Assembly: GCA_963556145.1 (NCBI GenBank)
Contig: OY744467.1
Coordinates: 5,022,001 to 5,086,000 of the forward strand
Source of the DNA: Hygrocybe punicea
Taxonomy: Eukaryota; Basidiomycota; Agaricomycetes; Agaricales; Hygrophoraceae
DNA length: 64,000 bases
Reading direction: 5' to 3'
Shown here: one piece after another, positions 10,951-23,200 of the stretch
Numbering within the stretch: position 1 is the first letter of the stretch
How the letters are laid out: each line of letters begins with the position of its first letter
Made by a program: the position numbers and the translations under genes
The notes under the pieces: model-generated
Told to the model about the DNA's origin: nothing
The model's input: the letters and a program-made list of their open reading frames with translations, nothing else
The model's database searches: none

Positions 10951-11718
10951 TCATCTCGATCGTGAACTTTTCCCCCTCGTCACTGTTGTTTTTCCTTCTT
11001 GCGGTTTCTTCTTCATATCGTGAGCATTCAGGAGCCCAGACCCATCCACAAAGCTTTTCGTCGCTTCCCACCACCCAGACTCTCTCACAGCTCGTCCAGC
11101 TGCCCCAGCTATATTGGCAATAATTTTTTGCACGTCGTTGTCCCCGCCGCCGCCGCCGCCCGCCTCCCATTCTCGGTGCCGTTCAAACGATTCCCAAGGC
11201 TTTGGTCGAGGACCACTCCTTGCACGCGAAGCTTTTGCGCGGGCCTGTGATTTGCGCCGCGACCGCCCAGCCGCGTTCCGCCCCTGGCCTTTGATGGTGT
11301 CAAGTACCAGCCCACTCCAGTCGGAAATTAATCCCCCTGTGCCAAGAAGCCCTAACCCGTTGGTATTGCCCACGAGCCACCCGATTCCAGCGATGAGAAT
11401 ACCAAGGATAGTGCCCCATTTTACGAACCACACGCTAGTGCGTATCATCCAGGCGGTGGATCGGTAAAGAGAAACAAGGGCGAGATAGGCGGCAAGGAGG
11501 CTGATGAGGGGAGGCAACACGGTTTGGGCGTCCCATTCCCAAGGTTTTGTCGAGATAAGAGAGACGACGAGAGCAGACAAACTGGTGAGAAGCGCGAGAG
11601 CATTGGAGAGGAAGGTGAGAAAGACGGAATACAACGGTGGTGGGACCACGGAACGGATATACTTCAGGAGGGGGTCAAGAAATGCAGGAAGGGGGATATC
11701 TGCGGGAGTAAAGTCCAT
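10951..11718 (-). CDS. Apq12-like nuclear pore/envelope biogenesis protein
   Basis: The gene is a single exon of 255 residues from ATG at 11718 (MDFTPADIPLPAFLDP). Residues about 30-60 (PPPLYSVFLTFLSNALALLT) and 75-130 form membrane segments. The second pair (LISLLAAYLALVSLYRSTAW, then WGTILGILIAGIGWLVG) resembles the short Apq12 domain, in which two helices flank an aromatic, positively charged hairpin. Apq12 acts with Brr6/Brl1 in nuclear pore assembly and membrane fluidity in yeast. The remaining ~120 residues are basic and serine-, glycine- and arginine-rich, with a run of six glycines encoded by GCC repeats at 11140-11160. The family call rests on topology and hydrophobic pattern alone. 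Confidence 0.6.
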   Translation of the reverse strand: MDFTPADIPLPAFLDPLLKYIRSVVPPPLYSVFLTFLSNALALLTSLSALVVSLISTKPWEWDAQTVLPPLISLLAAYLALVSLYRSTAWMIRTSVWFVKWGTILGILIAGIGWLVGNTNGLGLLGTGGLISDWSGLVLDTIKGQGRNAAGRSRRKSQARAKASRARSGPRPKPWESFERHREWEAGGGGGGDNDVQKIIANIAGAAGRAVRESGWWEATKSFVDGSGLLNAHDMKKKPQEGKTTVTRGKSSRSR

Positions 11719-12116
11719 CTTCAAGTTCAGCGGACAAGTCAACGTGTACTTGCAGGTTGCCTATTTGGGAAAAGTGTGGCGCGGAATTGTGGTTTGCTTT
11801 CCCCCGACATTCGGGGTCCTAATTCCGGAGAATCCCGTCACCCTTATAATAATTACTCAACCTGTTATGGGAATTGGAATGTCCCTTCGGCCAATCGGCG
11901 GCCGTCGGCAAGGGCGCACGGAGATGGTCAAAAGCCCCGTTTGGCAATCGAATCCATGTTCAAACTCAGCGACGTATATCAATAGATGTAAATACCTGGT
12001 TCCTATAAGTTTCGAAAGGTGTTACCAGAGAAGCCAGACACTTCCTGTATCTTGACGCCCACAACATAGTCGCTGTCCCCCCCCTCCGTCCTGCCCTTCC
12101 TTGTTCTCTTGCTTGC
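11719..12116. promoter_or_regulatory. Divergent intergenic region
   Basis: About 400 bp separate the starts of the Apq12-like gene (-) and the next gene (+). The stretch just before 12117 is C/T-rich (CCCCCCCTCCGTCCTGCCC...), the kind of pyrimidine tract common before fungal start sites. Confidence 0.4.
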
Positions 12117-12838
12117 ATGGCCGTGAAAAGGAAATTCGATCTGGACTCGGATGACTATGCCCCCAATGTACGTCTGCTACGTCATCGTTTGCGTCGCGCT
12201 ATATTCAAGAATTTGGTGCAGAACGCGAAGCAGTTGAAACTCGTCCCCTTCCCCAACTACGAACCCGACTTCGATGTCATGATGTCCGACGTCGAATCCA
12301 CCGCGCCGTATCACATGCGTCTCGTCTCATCTGCCAGCTCATCCTCAACCTCGTCTGACTCTGAGTGTTGTACGTATCCCAAACACGCGTTTTTAAACCC
12401 CTCTTTTTACAGTGACTTCCTTGACTCTTTCGCAGCACTCTATCCCACATTCGACATTTACCCCAATCCATTTTTTACCTCCGACGGAACCGTGGACCCC
12501 AATTCTCACGTTTATTCCTATTACTCTGCGCAGTCCTCACCCTCCCAAGCTGTCCGTTTACTCCAGCCATCGAGCGACTTTTCACATCATGGGTAAGCCA
12601 GTTTTCAACATCTGCTGTGTTACAAGTTTTTCCCTTCCATGCCCTTTATAAACATTCGCTCATCACTCCATCCCCCCCTTTACAATTCCTGCTTCACTAT
12701 CTTTTTGATTCTAGCACCGGTTGCTCACAGATCCCCAAACTCCGCCTCTCCTGCTCAGCCAGTCCCGATGGCCGAAGGACAATGTGGAGCCATTGTGAAC
12801 AGTGCGGTGCCATCTCTATGGTCGACAACTTCGATTAG
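12117..12838 (+). CDS. Hypothetical protein, serine/proline-rich
   Basis: Three exons are predicted (12117-12369, 12436-12592, 12715-12838), giving about 177 residues. The N-terminus MAVKRKFDLDSDDYAPNVR is basic and acidic in blocks and is followed by LLRHRLRRAIFKNLVQNAK, a likely amphipathic helix. A serine run (SSASSSSTSSDSE) leads to a tyrosine- and proline-rich stretch (LYPTFDIYPNPFF). The C-terminus contains HCEQCGAISM, with a CEQC pair. Both introns (66 and 122 bp) have GT-AG ends and keep the frame open. I recognise no family. The lysine/arginine-rich start would suit a nuclear protein, but that is only inference. Confidence 0.6.
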
Positions 12839-13610
12839 TTTCCCCTCTCGATATGGACACTCTCCACCAAGCTCGAATGACCGTCATTACAGCAAACACT
12901 GACCCAACTCCGGCTGTCAATGCCTTGGTGTTGAATTTTTCTATGTTTCTTTTATTCGGCTGATTTTCTTTTCTTTCGTTGCTTACCCTCTTTTTGGTGC
13001 TTGCACTTCGGCGGCAAAAAAAAATCGAAACACGAATTTTCTATATTCGGTCCCAAAAGTCGACTAACGGCACCACATCCCTTATTTCAACGAAACCTAC
13101 AGTCGACTCGCTCCGAATTCTTGGCCGACACCAGCCCCTCTTCTCTATGACCGTCGACATCTCTCCACCACTTTACCAGTCTCAATACTCCTCTTTCTGC
13201 CTCTTCGACTTAACAGTGTCGGCTCATTCGCCCTCCTCCCTCCGAGCGCTCCTTCTCTCTCGTCTTGGTGCTCTCCATCACATGCTCCTTATACATACAA
13301 GTCAGAGTATATTAACATGCTGTTTGTCTACATTGGCTCCTTTGATGTTTGAATCATATCATTGAAATATGAGTTCGAAATGGTGGTTTGCTCACACCTC
13401 GACAACATGGACAGCCGTTCGCTGTCCCATGCCGGCGAAACCTCGTTATGAATATCTGATCATAGAATGAAGGGTGCAGCGTGTCTTGTTGATCAGCGCC
13501 CAAGAACGAATTCTTGGCATGAGGCATTGATAGTTACGAAAAGTTACGCCGATTGCGGTATAGTTTCCTTGAACCCCGAGCCCCCTTATCGATGGTGTAT
13601 CAGCCTCAGC
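12839..13610. other. Intergenic region, no gene seen
   Basis: The interval is pyrimidine-rich and probably contains the 3' untranslated region of the gene before it and the promoter of the CBM5/12-DM9 gene after it. A 128-codon open frame at 12979-13365 has low-complexity composition and no splice or family support. Confidence 0.4.
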
Positions 13611-13615
13611 TGACT

Positions 13616-13628
13616 TGTATATAAAAAA
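13616..13628 (+). promoter_or_regulatory. Candidate TATA box
   Basis: A GTATATAAAAAA stretch lies about 85-90 bases before the ATG of the CBM5/12-DM9 gene, a suitable distance for a strong fungal core promoter. A pyrimidine-rich tract (TTCTGCCCCAAACCCTCACC) follows, where transcription may start. Confidence 0.5.
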
Positions 13629-13708
13629 CCCTTGCGAGTCTTGGGTGTTCCGTGTTCTGCCCCAAACCCTCACCAGCATCCCCTTCAATACTCACATCTG
13701 CAAACACA

Positions 13709-15237
13709 ATGACTCGTGGCTGGGAACCTGGGACACAGTACGACTTAGAGGCAGTTGTCCAGTACCAAGGTACGTTGGAATTTCGTCACGGCTATCCTCG
13801 TGCTTCACGCGCATAGGCTAACTCAGCCTAACTGTCAACTAGGCCACAAATACAAGATCATTCAAGCGCATCGGTCCCAGGTGCGGTCCCAGATGCTTCG
13901 TAGACAACCGATCCCTCGTCTGATTTCCTTGATCTCAAGAGCGATTGGACCCCCGATGTAGTCCCAGCTCTGTGGGGTCGCATTCCTGACGGCGATTATT
14001 GCCAAGATAACAGATATCAGCCCGAGTACGTCGAGCCCAAGCCACACGGTAGGTCAACACTGTGTCGTCTCTTGAATAGCAAGGCAGCTCATGAACTTTA
14101 CCCCAGTACGTCACGAAGACGCTCCTCCGCCCCAACATGAGACGGAACCCGAAAAACCACAGCACTGGTGGGAATCTGAGCACCACAAGAAGCAACTCGA
14201 GGTCTGTTTTCGATCCGCCGTCGTTTATCGACGAACATATCTCTCACTGTATTAAACCTCCATATCCAGGTGGGAGGCGGTCTCCTGGCAGGAGCCGCAC
14301 TCCTCGGCGCTGGTTTTGCTGCATATAAGCATCACGAGAAGCACAAGGCTGAGGTACCTGCTCGCCTTGCCGTCTGGAAGCTGTCGTTTCTGACCCCCCT
14401 CCCCCCCTTTGAAGAAACAATTGGTGGGTCTGATTGTCGAAGATTGGCTCAGAGAAGCGAAAGCTCGTACTGAGGCGTACGCCCGGGGTGATTGCAACGC
14501 ACGGGTCGCCTGGATTTTGACCAGTGGACTCCACATTCCGCCGGGTGCCGTCGAGGGCGGCAGGGATAAACATGGGCATACTGTATACATTGCCCGTTCA
14601 TTCCATGAGGTAAGATCTTTTATTATAGACGAGTGTGATTGGCGTGTTGATTCTCTCTATCACTAGGGCGGTATCCGTGCGTCTATATGTCAAAGCTGTT
14701 ATCAGCTCAACTAAGTCTTTCTTGCCAATAGATCTCGGGAAAGTGTGCGCCTCTCACAAGAAAGGAGCCTTGATTAGTCATAACACCACCATAGTTGAGG
14801 TACTTGTCTCCGGTACATACCATTACTTCGCATCCTTGATGCCAATTTTTTACACAGGTGGAAACTTATGAGATCTTGGTGGGTGACGGATCTGCTGTCC
14901 TTTGGGTCGATTCCCGCGAACTCGGCCGTGCAGGAGCACCACACCCTGTGGAGGGCGGACATGAGGATTCCGGAAGCCTGCAGTACATCGCACAGGCAAG
15001 CTGCCATGGTGGTTATCACCCTGGTAGGGCGGGTGGACAATCTGCGGGTGAGTATCATGTCTTTTACGCATATTTGGAGCCTTATTGCTGATGTCTACCT
15101 TTTCAGGGGCATTCATCGTCTTTGAGGAAAGGGTCGTACAAGTCGAGGTAAGCGACAGAACTGTTCTGTCAGTTTTCTATGCTGACCGGGTTGCTAGAAA
15201 TATAGCGTCTTGTGCTACGCTTCTTGATGGATGGCCC
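13709..15237 (+). CDS. Carbohydrate-binding module 5/12-like plus DM9 repeat protein
   Basis: The N-terminus (MTRGWEPGTQYDLEAVVQY, then GHKYKIIQAHRSQSDWTPD and PALWGRIPDGDY) is a CBM5/12-type chitin-binding-like module: W, Y.GH.Y..I..H.SQ..W.P, and ALW..I. Next come a charged linker with EKPQHWWESEHHKKQLE, then a glycine/alanine-rich hydrophobic stretch (GGGLLAGAALLGAGFAAY). After that VAWILTSGLHIPPGAVEGGR, DKHGHTVYIARSFHEGG, YEILVGDGSAVLWVD, HPVEGGHEDSGSLQYIAQAS and GAFIVFEERVVQVEKYSVL fit two DM9 (DUF3421) repeats. About nine introns of 50-90 bp with clear GT-AG ends are needed. There is no N-terminal signal peptide. The last three codons before the stop are TAC GCT TCT. DM9 proteins in animals bind mannose-type glycans; in fungi the role is not established. 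Confidence 0.8.
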
Positions 15238-16193
15238 ATACCGGGACCATCCATACCTCTGGAATCGCCCTATCTCAAAACAATCTAGCTCCGTTGTTGT
15301 GTACTTCTCTTCAAGTTGAAATTGTAACATGTACTTTTGGAATCAAACATCAGATCTACGACGTCCCGTATCTTCGCTTGTGCATACGTTGTGAAATTTA
15401 TAAAGGAATACAATCATGGAAAGGAGGCGAAATGTTAAGATAGATGACTTTCTATGGAAAGCAGGACTGATTGAGCGTCGGCGGAATAGACCCTCGGCCG
15501 AACTTAGTTCGAAGCAATATGCCACCGTCAGACGACGACGAGAGCACATAGAGGTGAAACCAACATTGGTACAACTCATATGATATGCCAAACATGAATG
15601 TCTTGAGTTGGCGACAAAGGTGATTCCACTCTGCAGTCTTTCTCTTTTTGTTTCGTCTGCACTGTCACTAGAGCAGCCAGGCTCAACCTACGCCCGAAGA
15701 AGTCGAAACTGGGGAAAAGCAGTCATTCAAAGACGATTCCCGAGTATACTGCCCTTCTGAAAGGTAAAAGAGGAGTGGGACGAGGAGGTCGTGCTATGTC
15801 CTCTGCACCAGCTAACCAACCAGCAATTATCCACCCACCTTCTACAGAAATAGCCAGGATAAAGCGATGGTTTACGCATGAGTAAGAGCACCCGACGTAG
15901 GGGGTGTCAGTGGAGGAAGACAACACATCGAAGGAAACGGCGGGGAGTGACACTGCGAAGGAGCCACATCCGCCCCCACTGGTACGGCAGTACCGCTTGA
16001 CGAATGCGATGAAAATGATCGTGTCGAAGCTTGTTGCGCTGAGCAACGACAGGTTGGGTGCACCCCGCCAAAAAGAATAATGGAAATTTGCAAGTTGTTG
16101 ACGCGTATTTGTATAGTCACAACCATGCCACTTTTAGCCAGATATTGTTCCTGAGCACTGGCAGGTTTCTGGGTGCCTGCTCGCTGTGGAGAC
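15238..16193. other. Intergenic region with a possible small minus-strand gene
   Basis: About 950 bases separate two plus-strand genes. On the minus strand, 16046-15723 reads a peptide starting near LSATSFDTIIFIAFVKRYCR and ending PFRRAVYSGIVFE. It has hydrophobic stretches and two nearby glycine/cysteine patches, but its upstream start is unclear (no ATG at the frame's beginning) and I recognise no family. I do not call it as a gene. Confidence 0.3.
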
Positions 16194-18757
16194 ATGGAAA
16201 ATTCCTCCGCCCGACTCCCTCCTATACCCCGTCTCAAAGTTACACGACATGGCTCGAGTCCTCAGTTTGGAGATGTCGGCCATTCCAGTTTTCTACCGGC
16301 AGGACCGTCTCGTTTGCCCATTAGTTTGATTGACGAACTCGAGACATTTGACGACGACGACCCGGACGCCCAATCTACACCTAAAATGTCCTTTGTTCCT
16401 CCTGCTGGCTCACCCCACTCTCCAACAAAAATCGTCCTTGCAGACACTCCTGCCACTCGCTTGCGCGCTGTTCTATCTCGTGTACCCAACAATTCTGGAT
16501 CAACACCGTCTTCACAAATCAGGGCGCCCGCCTCGCCTTCTGAGGTCGAATCTGATTTTGATCCCCCCCGGTTCAGCCCCCAAACACCAAGCATTGCTCG
16601 GGAAAGTCTTAAGGATTTATTTTCAAGAGCCCTGCGGGAACCGGGAGACACACCGCAGAAAAGCCAGCAAAGGCGGAATAGCATTGATATAAGTGAGGTT
16701 GAAGCAAGTCCGCGGGTTGAACGAGAGCGGGCAAAGAACAAAGGGAAGCGGCGTAGCCTGAGCGATGAAGAAGCAGAGAAACCGTCTTCATGGCAATTAT
16801 CCAGACACAGTGGTGAGGACGTGCATGACAAGGCTTCTGCCACGCTAGATCGTGATCGTACCAATGATCTAGGAAGAGACGCCATCGTGGAGCGGGAGCG
16901 CGAATGGGGCCAACCTCACCCGGGACACTCACGCTCGTCATCCAGCATGAGTTTGCGTTCGCTTCCTGGACGCTCTCGTACTCACAGTCATCCCACACTT
17001 CCGGCCGTATCGCATACGCACTTGTCTCCTCGCCGCTCTCTTCAACGTCGAAGTGATTCATTTTCATCCTCCGGGACAACTTCTCCTGGAAGCTCGTTAG
17101 TGAGCCACGAGTCGGTACATGAACAGGAGCAGGAGGTACAGCATGAGATTGAACATGGCAGGGAACGCAATTGGAACGCGCCACATCCCAAATGGGATGT
17201 CAATGCTCGACCACACGGTCGGCCGGTGTCGCCAATGGCCCCATTGAGCAAATCACCACGGGCCCCTATAAGCCCCCAAGCACCAAGAAAAGACAAGTCC
17301 CCTAGATTCCATCGAACGACTAGCCTGTCTGCGATACCGAAGTCTCCTCAGAGGCTGCCTCCTCCACCAAGTGACCCCAAGACAAACAGCGGCTCCGAAA
17401 AACTCCAGTTTCCTTACAGCCCCACTCCCTTACCACCTCTCGAGTCGAACGACACGGATGGTGAGAACCCAAACAATGGCCTTGTTACTCCTGCGGCGGC
17501 TCAACGAGCAGCATCGCCAACCCCAGCCCCTCCTGGCGGTTGGATGGCGACCCCGAGCAGAAAAAACATATTGAAGGTTCGATTCGATGTTGAACCTCCT
17601 GAATCGGATGTTTCTGCGACAGCGAATAATAACGAGCCAATCAGGGGTGATTCGAGGTTGTCTCTCGGGCCTGTAAAAGAGGAGACGTCAGATGTGCCAC
17701 CGTCGACACCCCATGGTGAAACAGTTCCTATTTCCCCGCGTAGTCTCCGTAAATCTCCAAGCATTCGCCTCGTAGATGCTTTCGGCAGGGAAAGAATATG
17801 TGAAGAAGATGCAAAAGACAATCAGAAGAAGGCGGATGTTTCTGGTACCGTAGACATGTTTAGAAGTGGGGCAACTGTCAGGATTGTCGATGCCATGGGT
17901 CGTGAAGTGGAGGACATCGCCAATGGAGATGCGAGCAAGGTTGAAGATCTCCCTCTAAAACACAATGAAGCCTTAGCTCGTGTCCGACAAGGCCTCGCTG
18001 ATCTTGCCACCGTGTTCAACGAAGGAGACAGGTATACGTTCGACTTTGATCTACCAAATTTCGACACTGATGATTGTGGATTTACATACAGTGACGAGCC
18101 TCAACTCGACAGGCAACTTGTCATCAAACTAGAAGATGAATCCCGAGGGGCACGAGACATGAGGAAACAAATTTCGCAGACTCTACTAAGAGTTCAGAGT
18201 GCAGACGACGATCAGAGAGGCGAATCCAGACCATTGGAGGCGAAAATGAAGAGTAGCGGCACCCTAGCAAGTGGCCCTGTGTTGTCCCCGTTTTCAGGTC
18301 TGATTTCTTTTAGGCACATTTTGTCAACGATCGTCGTCTCCTATGGAATTATTTGAATGGATGGACATTTTGGGGTTTGGCCACCTTACAGATTCTTCTT
18401 GCTATCATCATGTATCGGTATGTATTTGTTATTTGCCCACATTTTTTCTGCCCACCAGTTTCCAGAATATCAACTGCAAGAGCAAGGGACATGTTTCTCA
18501 CGACGTATTATGACCCATTCTATGCCGATCTGCATCTGTATATTGCGAAACCTGATAACTTTCATTACTCGCTTTCTTCGCCCTACCTGTGGTCTATGTT
18601 CTCGATTCTGGATACCTTTCAACAGGAAGGATGGTTGGCTGCTGTTGCGAAGCTATGGAACAACATCTTGGCTTTGGTTTCTTTATGGAAGTCACATACT
18701 TGGGAAGCATGGGGTGCTGATAGTTACGGACGGAAGGTGTCATGGCCACCGACCTAA
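16194..18757 (+). CDS. Large low-complexity protein with C-terminal membrane segment
   Basis: The first exon encodes about 700 residues from MENSSARLPPIPRLKVTRHG. It is rich in S, P, R and E, with many SP sites (for example LPAGPSRLPIS and HSPTKIVLADTPATRL), as in heavily phosphorylated proteins. Two related blocks, SIRLVDAFGRERI and TVRIVDAMGREVED, occur about 40 residues apart. To join the last exons, a short intron ending TTTTAG (about 18296) must be removed: the downstream frame reads HFVNDRRLLWNYLNGW, then WGLATLQILLAIIMYR, a membrane helix. After a second intron (about 18419-18467) comes a tail with MFLTTYYDPFYADLHLY and the stop at 18755. Only 16-35 bp would be spliced at the first junction with the nearest donors, so the exact donor is uncertain. 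No family assigned. Confidence 0.7.
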
Positions 18758-19455
18758 TCCTGAGACTGTCAGGTGATTTCTTTTGTCTCTTGTCTTTCTA
18801 TCAATCACTGACCGTCATCCTTCACAGTGCCTCGACTAATTTGTTGATCTCATTTAGCATCTGGTCTAGGTGGATTTTGGTTTATTATAAACAGGGAACA
18901 GGGAATGTCTTATTCCAATCCATGGAGGTAGTTTGATTTACTTGGTCGCGACTTCTTGAACACCAAACAACCTCTAGTCAGAATTGTCATCGACACCAGT
19001 ATAGCATATGGCCGGACATGCCGACTGCACTGCGCAGGCTTTGTCTCTGGTATCTAATTGACTCTGCTTGAATTGCACGTGAGGGTTAGCCCTAGGAGTG
19101 AGTTCGTTGGGAAAAACAACTTGATGGCTAATTGACTCTGCTTATGCATGAGGAATAGCAAAAATTGGAGCTTGTCCCTTCCAGCTTGGAGTCTATCACT
19201 GTCTATGAGGACATGAGTTTAGGTACTACAGAATGAAAGATGGATGATCTCACCATTGTATAAAAGTAAGGTTATCCAAATGCAGTATTCACACCAAAGA
19301 TAGTGCAGCAAAATTTTAGATTATTTGGTCTCCAGGTATTCAGGCACAAAGCCACATGCCTGAATGTCTGGAGTATGGTTGCTGAAGACTGCCAGGTCCA
19401 ATTTGGTTGCAAATGGCTGGTGAAAGTCTCTCAAGGAGAAGACGGCAGGCAAGGG
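18758..19455. other. No gene seen
   Basis: The interval begins with a likely 3' untranslated region and then becomes AT-rich. The block TAATTGACTCTGCTT is repeated at about 19055 and 19127. No open frame has family support. It ends at the left end of the hAT transposon. Confidence 0.4.
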
Positions 19456-19773
19456 AGGGTGTCCAAGATTATAACTATATTTAAATATATTCAGATTATT
19501 TTGTAATATTATGATTACAATACTTCACTGGTGTACTCACACAATCAAGAATACGATTGATTATAATATGGTTATAATATGATTACATTATGATACAGGA
19601 GTCATATTTAATCATAATTATAATATTTTGAGGGCTAGGGGCTAGGGCCCAATTACTCTTTTTGGTCAATTTAAATGGACTTTATGCACTGAAATTCAAA
19701 TAACACATTGCAACGTCTCACTCGCAATATAAGCAAATGTCCCCTGAGTCTACACTTCGCAACCTGCCCCATC

Positions 19774-20148
19774 ATGGCTGAGGCAATGTCTCCCAAAGAT
19801 CAGCAGCAGCTCGATGAACTTGTTAAAAAACTTACCTCTCTGATAAAGAAACTCCCAACAACACTGCCTTGTGGATCAAAAGATGGTCCCCTCGCAACAT
19901 ATTTCTCTGACCTCACTCACAACACAACAGAAGGGCCCTATCACACATTCAACCAGTCATGGGAGCATGTTTTTCAGCGGCCAGATGATCAGAAAGAGCT
20001 TCTAGTTGTCCGAGGCAAATATGGCTTGGATATTGCACTAGCTTATATTGCACATTTTTCCAAGGCTTCTGGAATAGAGGACAATGGTGGACTTGGGCTG
20101 TTGGCGGGGCAAGTGGAGTCCCTTATTGCTTTGATTGAGACTGTGTAA
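19774..20148 (+). CDS. Accessory ORF of the hAT element
   Basis: An ATG-started open frame of 124 residues lies between the left terminal repeat and the transposase. It begins MAEAMSPKDQQQLDELVKKL, continues with a helical LTSLIKKLPTTLP segment, then GPYHTFNQSWEHVFQ, and ends GLLAGQVESLIALIETV. Predicted mostly alpha-helical with repeated leucines. I recognise no domain. It could be the first exon of the transposase or a separate small protein; the stop at 20146-20148 and a gap of low coding quality after it favour a separate product. Confidence 0.5.
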   Translation: MAEAMSPKDQQQLDELVKKLTSLIKKLPTTLPCGSKDGPLATYFSDLTHNTTEGPYHTFNQSWEHVFQRPDDQKELLVVRGKYGLDIALAYIAHFSKASGIEDNGGLGLLAGQVESLIALIETV

Positions 20149-20299
20149 ATTCTAGGTTACATTTCTGTGGTTATTTTTCTCATGAAGTCATCATAGGAAG
20201 AGTAAAATCGCACAAAAGATGACGACACGGCCTACCAATGTTGCCAGAAAATGGGGCCGAGGTTTTTTACTTCTAATATGCTGCATTTGGGCATCAGCT

Positions 20300-23200
20300 G
20301 ATCTCAGTCCCAGAATCAGATTCAGACAGAGATAATAATGACAAGACATACAAGCCCCACAATCTGCCTGTGTCTGAGAATGATTCCAGTCCATCTATAC
20401 CTGAATCTGAGCCTACGACTGCAAAGCCAACACAGAGCAAAAAACTGCAAAAGAAAAAGAGCAAGGTGTGTGAGCTTGTACAATGTTAGCGGATTCAGTG
20501 TACTTGCTGACAAGACCATCTAGACCATTATCAATGTCTCTGATGGCACTGACGTGACTGTTGAAGATGTCCAGGATACCAAAGCTGGGCATAATCCGGT
20601 CAGAGCTCAATGGGCCTTCTCACTTTGGACACCTCAACTGGCATTCAACAAGGGAAAGCCTGTTTGGAAGTGGTCATGTAACTTTTGTTCATGAGTAAAG
20701 CCACCATGCAAATTGAACCTTATCTTACCAAGTCTTTACTAGGAAATATCGATGCACTCCACGCACAGAGACTTGCAAGAAGTATGAGAATGAGACCCTC
20801 AAGCGCCCTGGATCCAGCAACTTCATATCACATTCCCAATTATGCAAGTATGTCCCAGTGCAATCTTCGTGGGCTTCATATGAGGCACGCAATGGTGCTG
20901 AGGTAGGTAATTGGCGAAGGAGACACTAGTCCAGGTGGAGTTACTGGTATTGAGGCCCAGCATGCTCTTATGGATGGTTTCAGTGCTTGGGGGCTGCAGA
21001 ATCCTGCAAAGACAGTTAATGGTAAAGGTTTTCGGGAACATTTGGTGAAGGGAATTATTGAAGATGACTTGCCATATTCACTTGGTGAGAAGGAAGGGAT
21101 GAAAAAGTTGTTTGATTATTTGCTACCTTGTGGCATATCCTGCCCTTCGCATCAAACAGTTCGTCGCGATCTCGATATACTTTATGAGAAGGTGAATGAA
21201 AAAGTCCATTGGGAGTTACAGGTGCATACATGCTGCAGTCAGTTCATGTTGATGTACAAGCTAAAATCTTGGTTTATTCTTCAGTCGAACAAGTCAAAAA
21301 TTGCAATCGCCAGTGACCTATGGACAAGCAAGAACTCTGTTTACGCATTTGCTGGCACCGTCACATTTTGGATCGACAACAATTGAGATCTAAATGGGTA
21401 TGTCATTGAGCTCCTGCCATTGAGTGGAGATCATTCTGGGAAATCGTCAGGAAAACTTATTTTCAAAGCCCTGCGCCAGCGAGGAATTGAAACAAAACTA
21501 AGTAAGTGGCAAAGCTTCGATCCCAATTTATTTAGTAGTTCATGTGTATACAGGTGCAAATGGTGCTGACAATGCATCTAGCAATGGACTGCTGAACCAA
21601 ACACTCAGCAAGTATCTCTGGGAGGCCAGCAACTTCCACATTGATCCCAAAAACATGCAGATTGGCTGTGGTGGCCATGTTTTGAATATATCCTGCCAGT
21701 AAGTGTGCTCCCAAATCAGAATTAAATACTACAGACTAAATGCAGTATCGATAATTAGAGCTATTTATCATGGGTTGGGCTGTGCTGATGACCCTGATGT
21801 CGACGACTACTACAATAGGGCCCGTGGATTTCCCCTCACTTATTCTCATGATGATGACCCAGAAGTAATTGACGAAATGAAGATTGCAGAGGCAGAGTTG
21901 AAATGCAGGGGAGGAAATGATGAGAACGAGGATGTTGGAGGTTCCGGCCAGGAGAGTACAAGCGAGGGTTCCACTGACAATGAGGCTGGCAGTGATGGTG
22001 GAGAAGACAACTGGGTGGATGAAGATGAAGAGATGGATGATGATGACGATGGTGCTGGTCTGTTGAAGAAGCCAAAATGGAAACGGAAGGTACTCTCATG
22101 TGTAGATAAGGTGTGTAATTGCAGACTACGACACCCCCTCAACCCTAACTGAATCATCTACTCTATGTAGCTCCATGTTATTGTTGTCGATGTCCTTCGG
22201 TCCGAAGTCAAATGCAAAAAAATGTGCCAGCTCATTCGCAAGGTCTGTGCACCAAGACATCGCCACCTCATCCCAATCCGTAGTATGAAGATTCACTGGA
22301 ACACCACCTATGCTGAAGCCCTGTGTGGGATTGATTTAAAGCCGGTATGTGGTTTGCATTGGCGTCCTTTACATCTGTTCATACCTCTAAACTGTAGGCC
22401 ATCAATCAATGGATTGATTCAATGGACCAGTCACTCACAAGAAAAGCCAGAGCAGTTGTACGGTGTCGGCAGAAGAAGTGGAGATTGAGTCCAGACGAGT
22501 GGGAAACATTAGCAAAGTTGTGCGGGGTTCTCAAGGTGAGTTGTGTGCTATTCCTATTGTATCATCTTGACAATGTTTTGAAGGTATTCCAGGATGTGAC
22601 GCTCGAATTCTCACAGACAAAGGTACCCACCATCACCAAGGTTCTTCCACTTGTCAAGATGGTACAGCAACATCTTGAGAAGGCCCTCAAAGATCCTGAC
22701 CTCATCAAGGACAAATCTGGTATGAAATACTGTGGCCTCAAAACTGGCCTGAAGTGTGGCCTCGAAAAGATCAATATTCACCTGGTGAAGGCTTTAGTTA
22801 GTGACTATCCCCTTCTTGGAGCTGGTGAGTGATCTAATATGATGTATTCTTAGTTATTGAATTTCAATCAGTGCTACACCCATCCCTCTGCCTTGCATAT
22901 TTCGAAGACACTTCGATATGGGATGAATCAATTCCTGCACATGCTCACATCCATCTCGAACATCTATACCATGTGTACAAAGAAGACACTCCAGCCTCGG
23001 AATTGTCTGTACCAAAGCTGCCCACAATGGCATCTGTTTTTTTAACCGCCATCCAAAACTTGTCACCCACACAGCAGAAGGCTGCCATATCGGAGCTCGA
23101 GGCATATTTTAGTGGCACTAACCCATGCCTCAATGGTGATGCCCTTAAGTGGTGGAAGGTAAATCGACCTCATTTAGCCTTCCTATTGGCCCACTCAAAA

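Noticed and set aside
16262..17184. Two long minus-strand ORFs opposite the large plus-strand gene
   Set aside because: They overlap the strong 727-codon plus frame and look like codon-bias shadows.
19440..19475. 8 bp target duplication for the hAT element
   Set aside because: Candidate flanks (GGCAAGGG and TAGAGGGT) do not match; I therefore report the element without a duplication.
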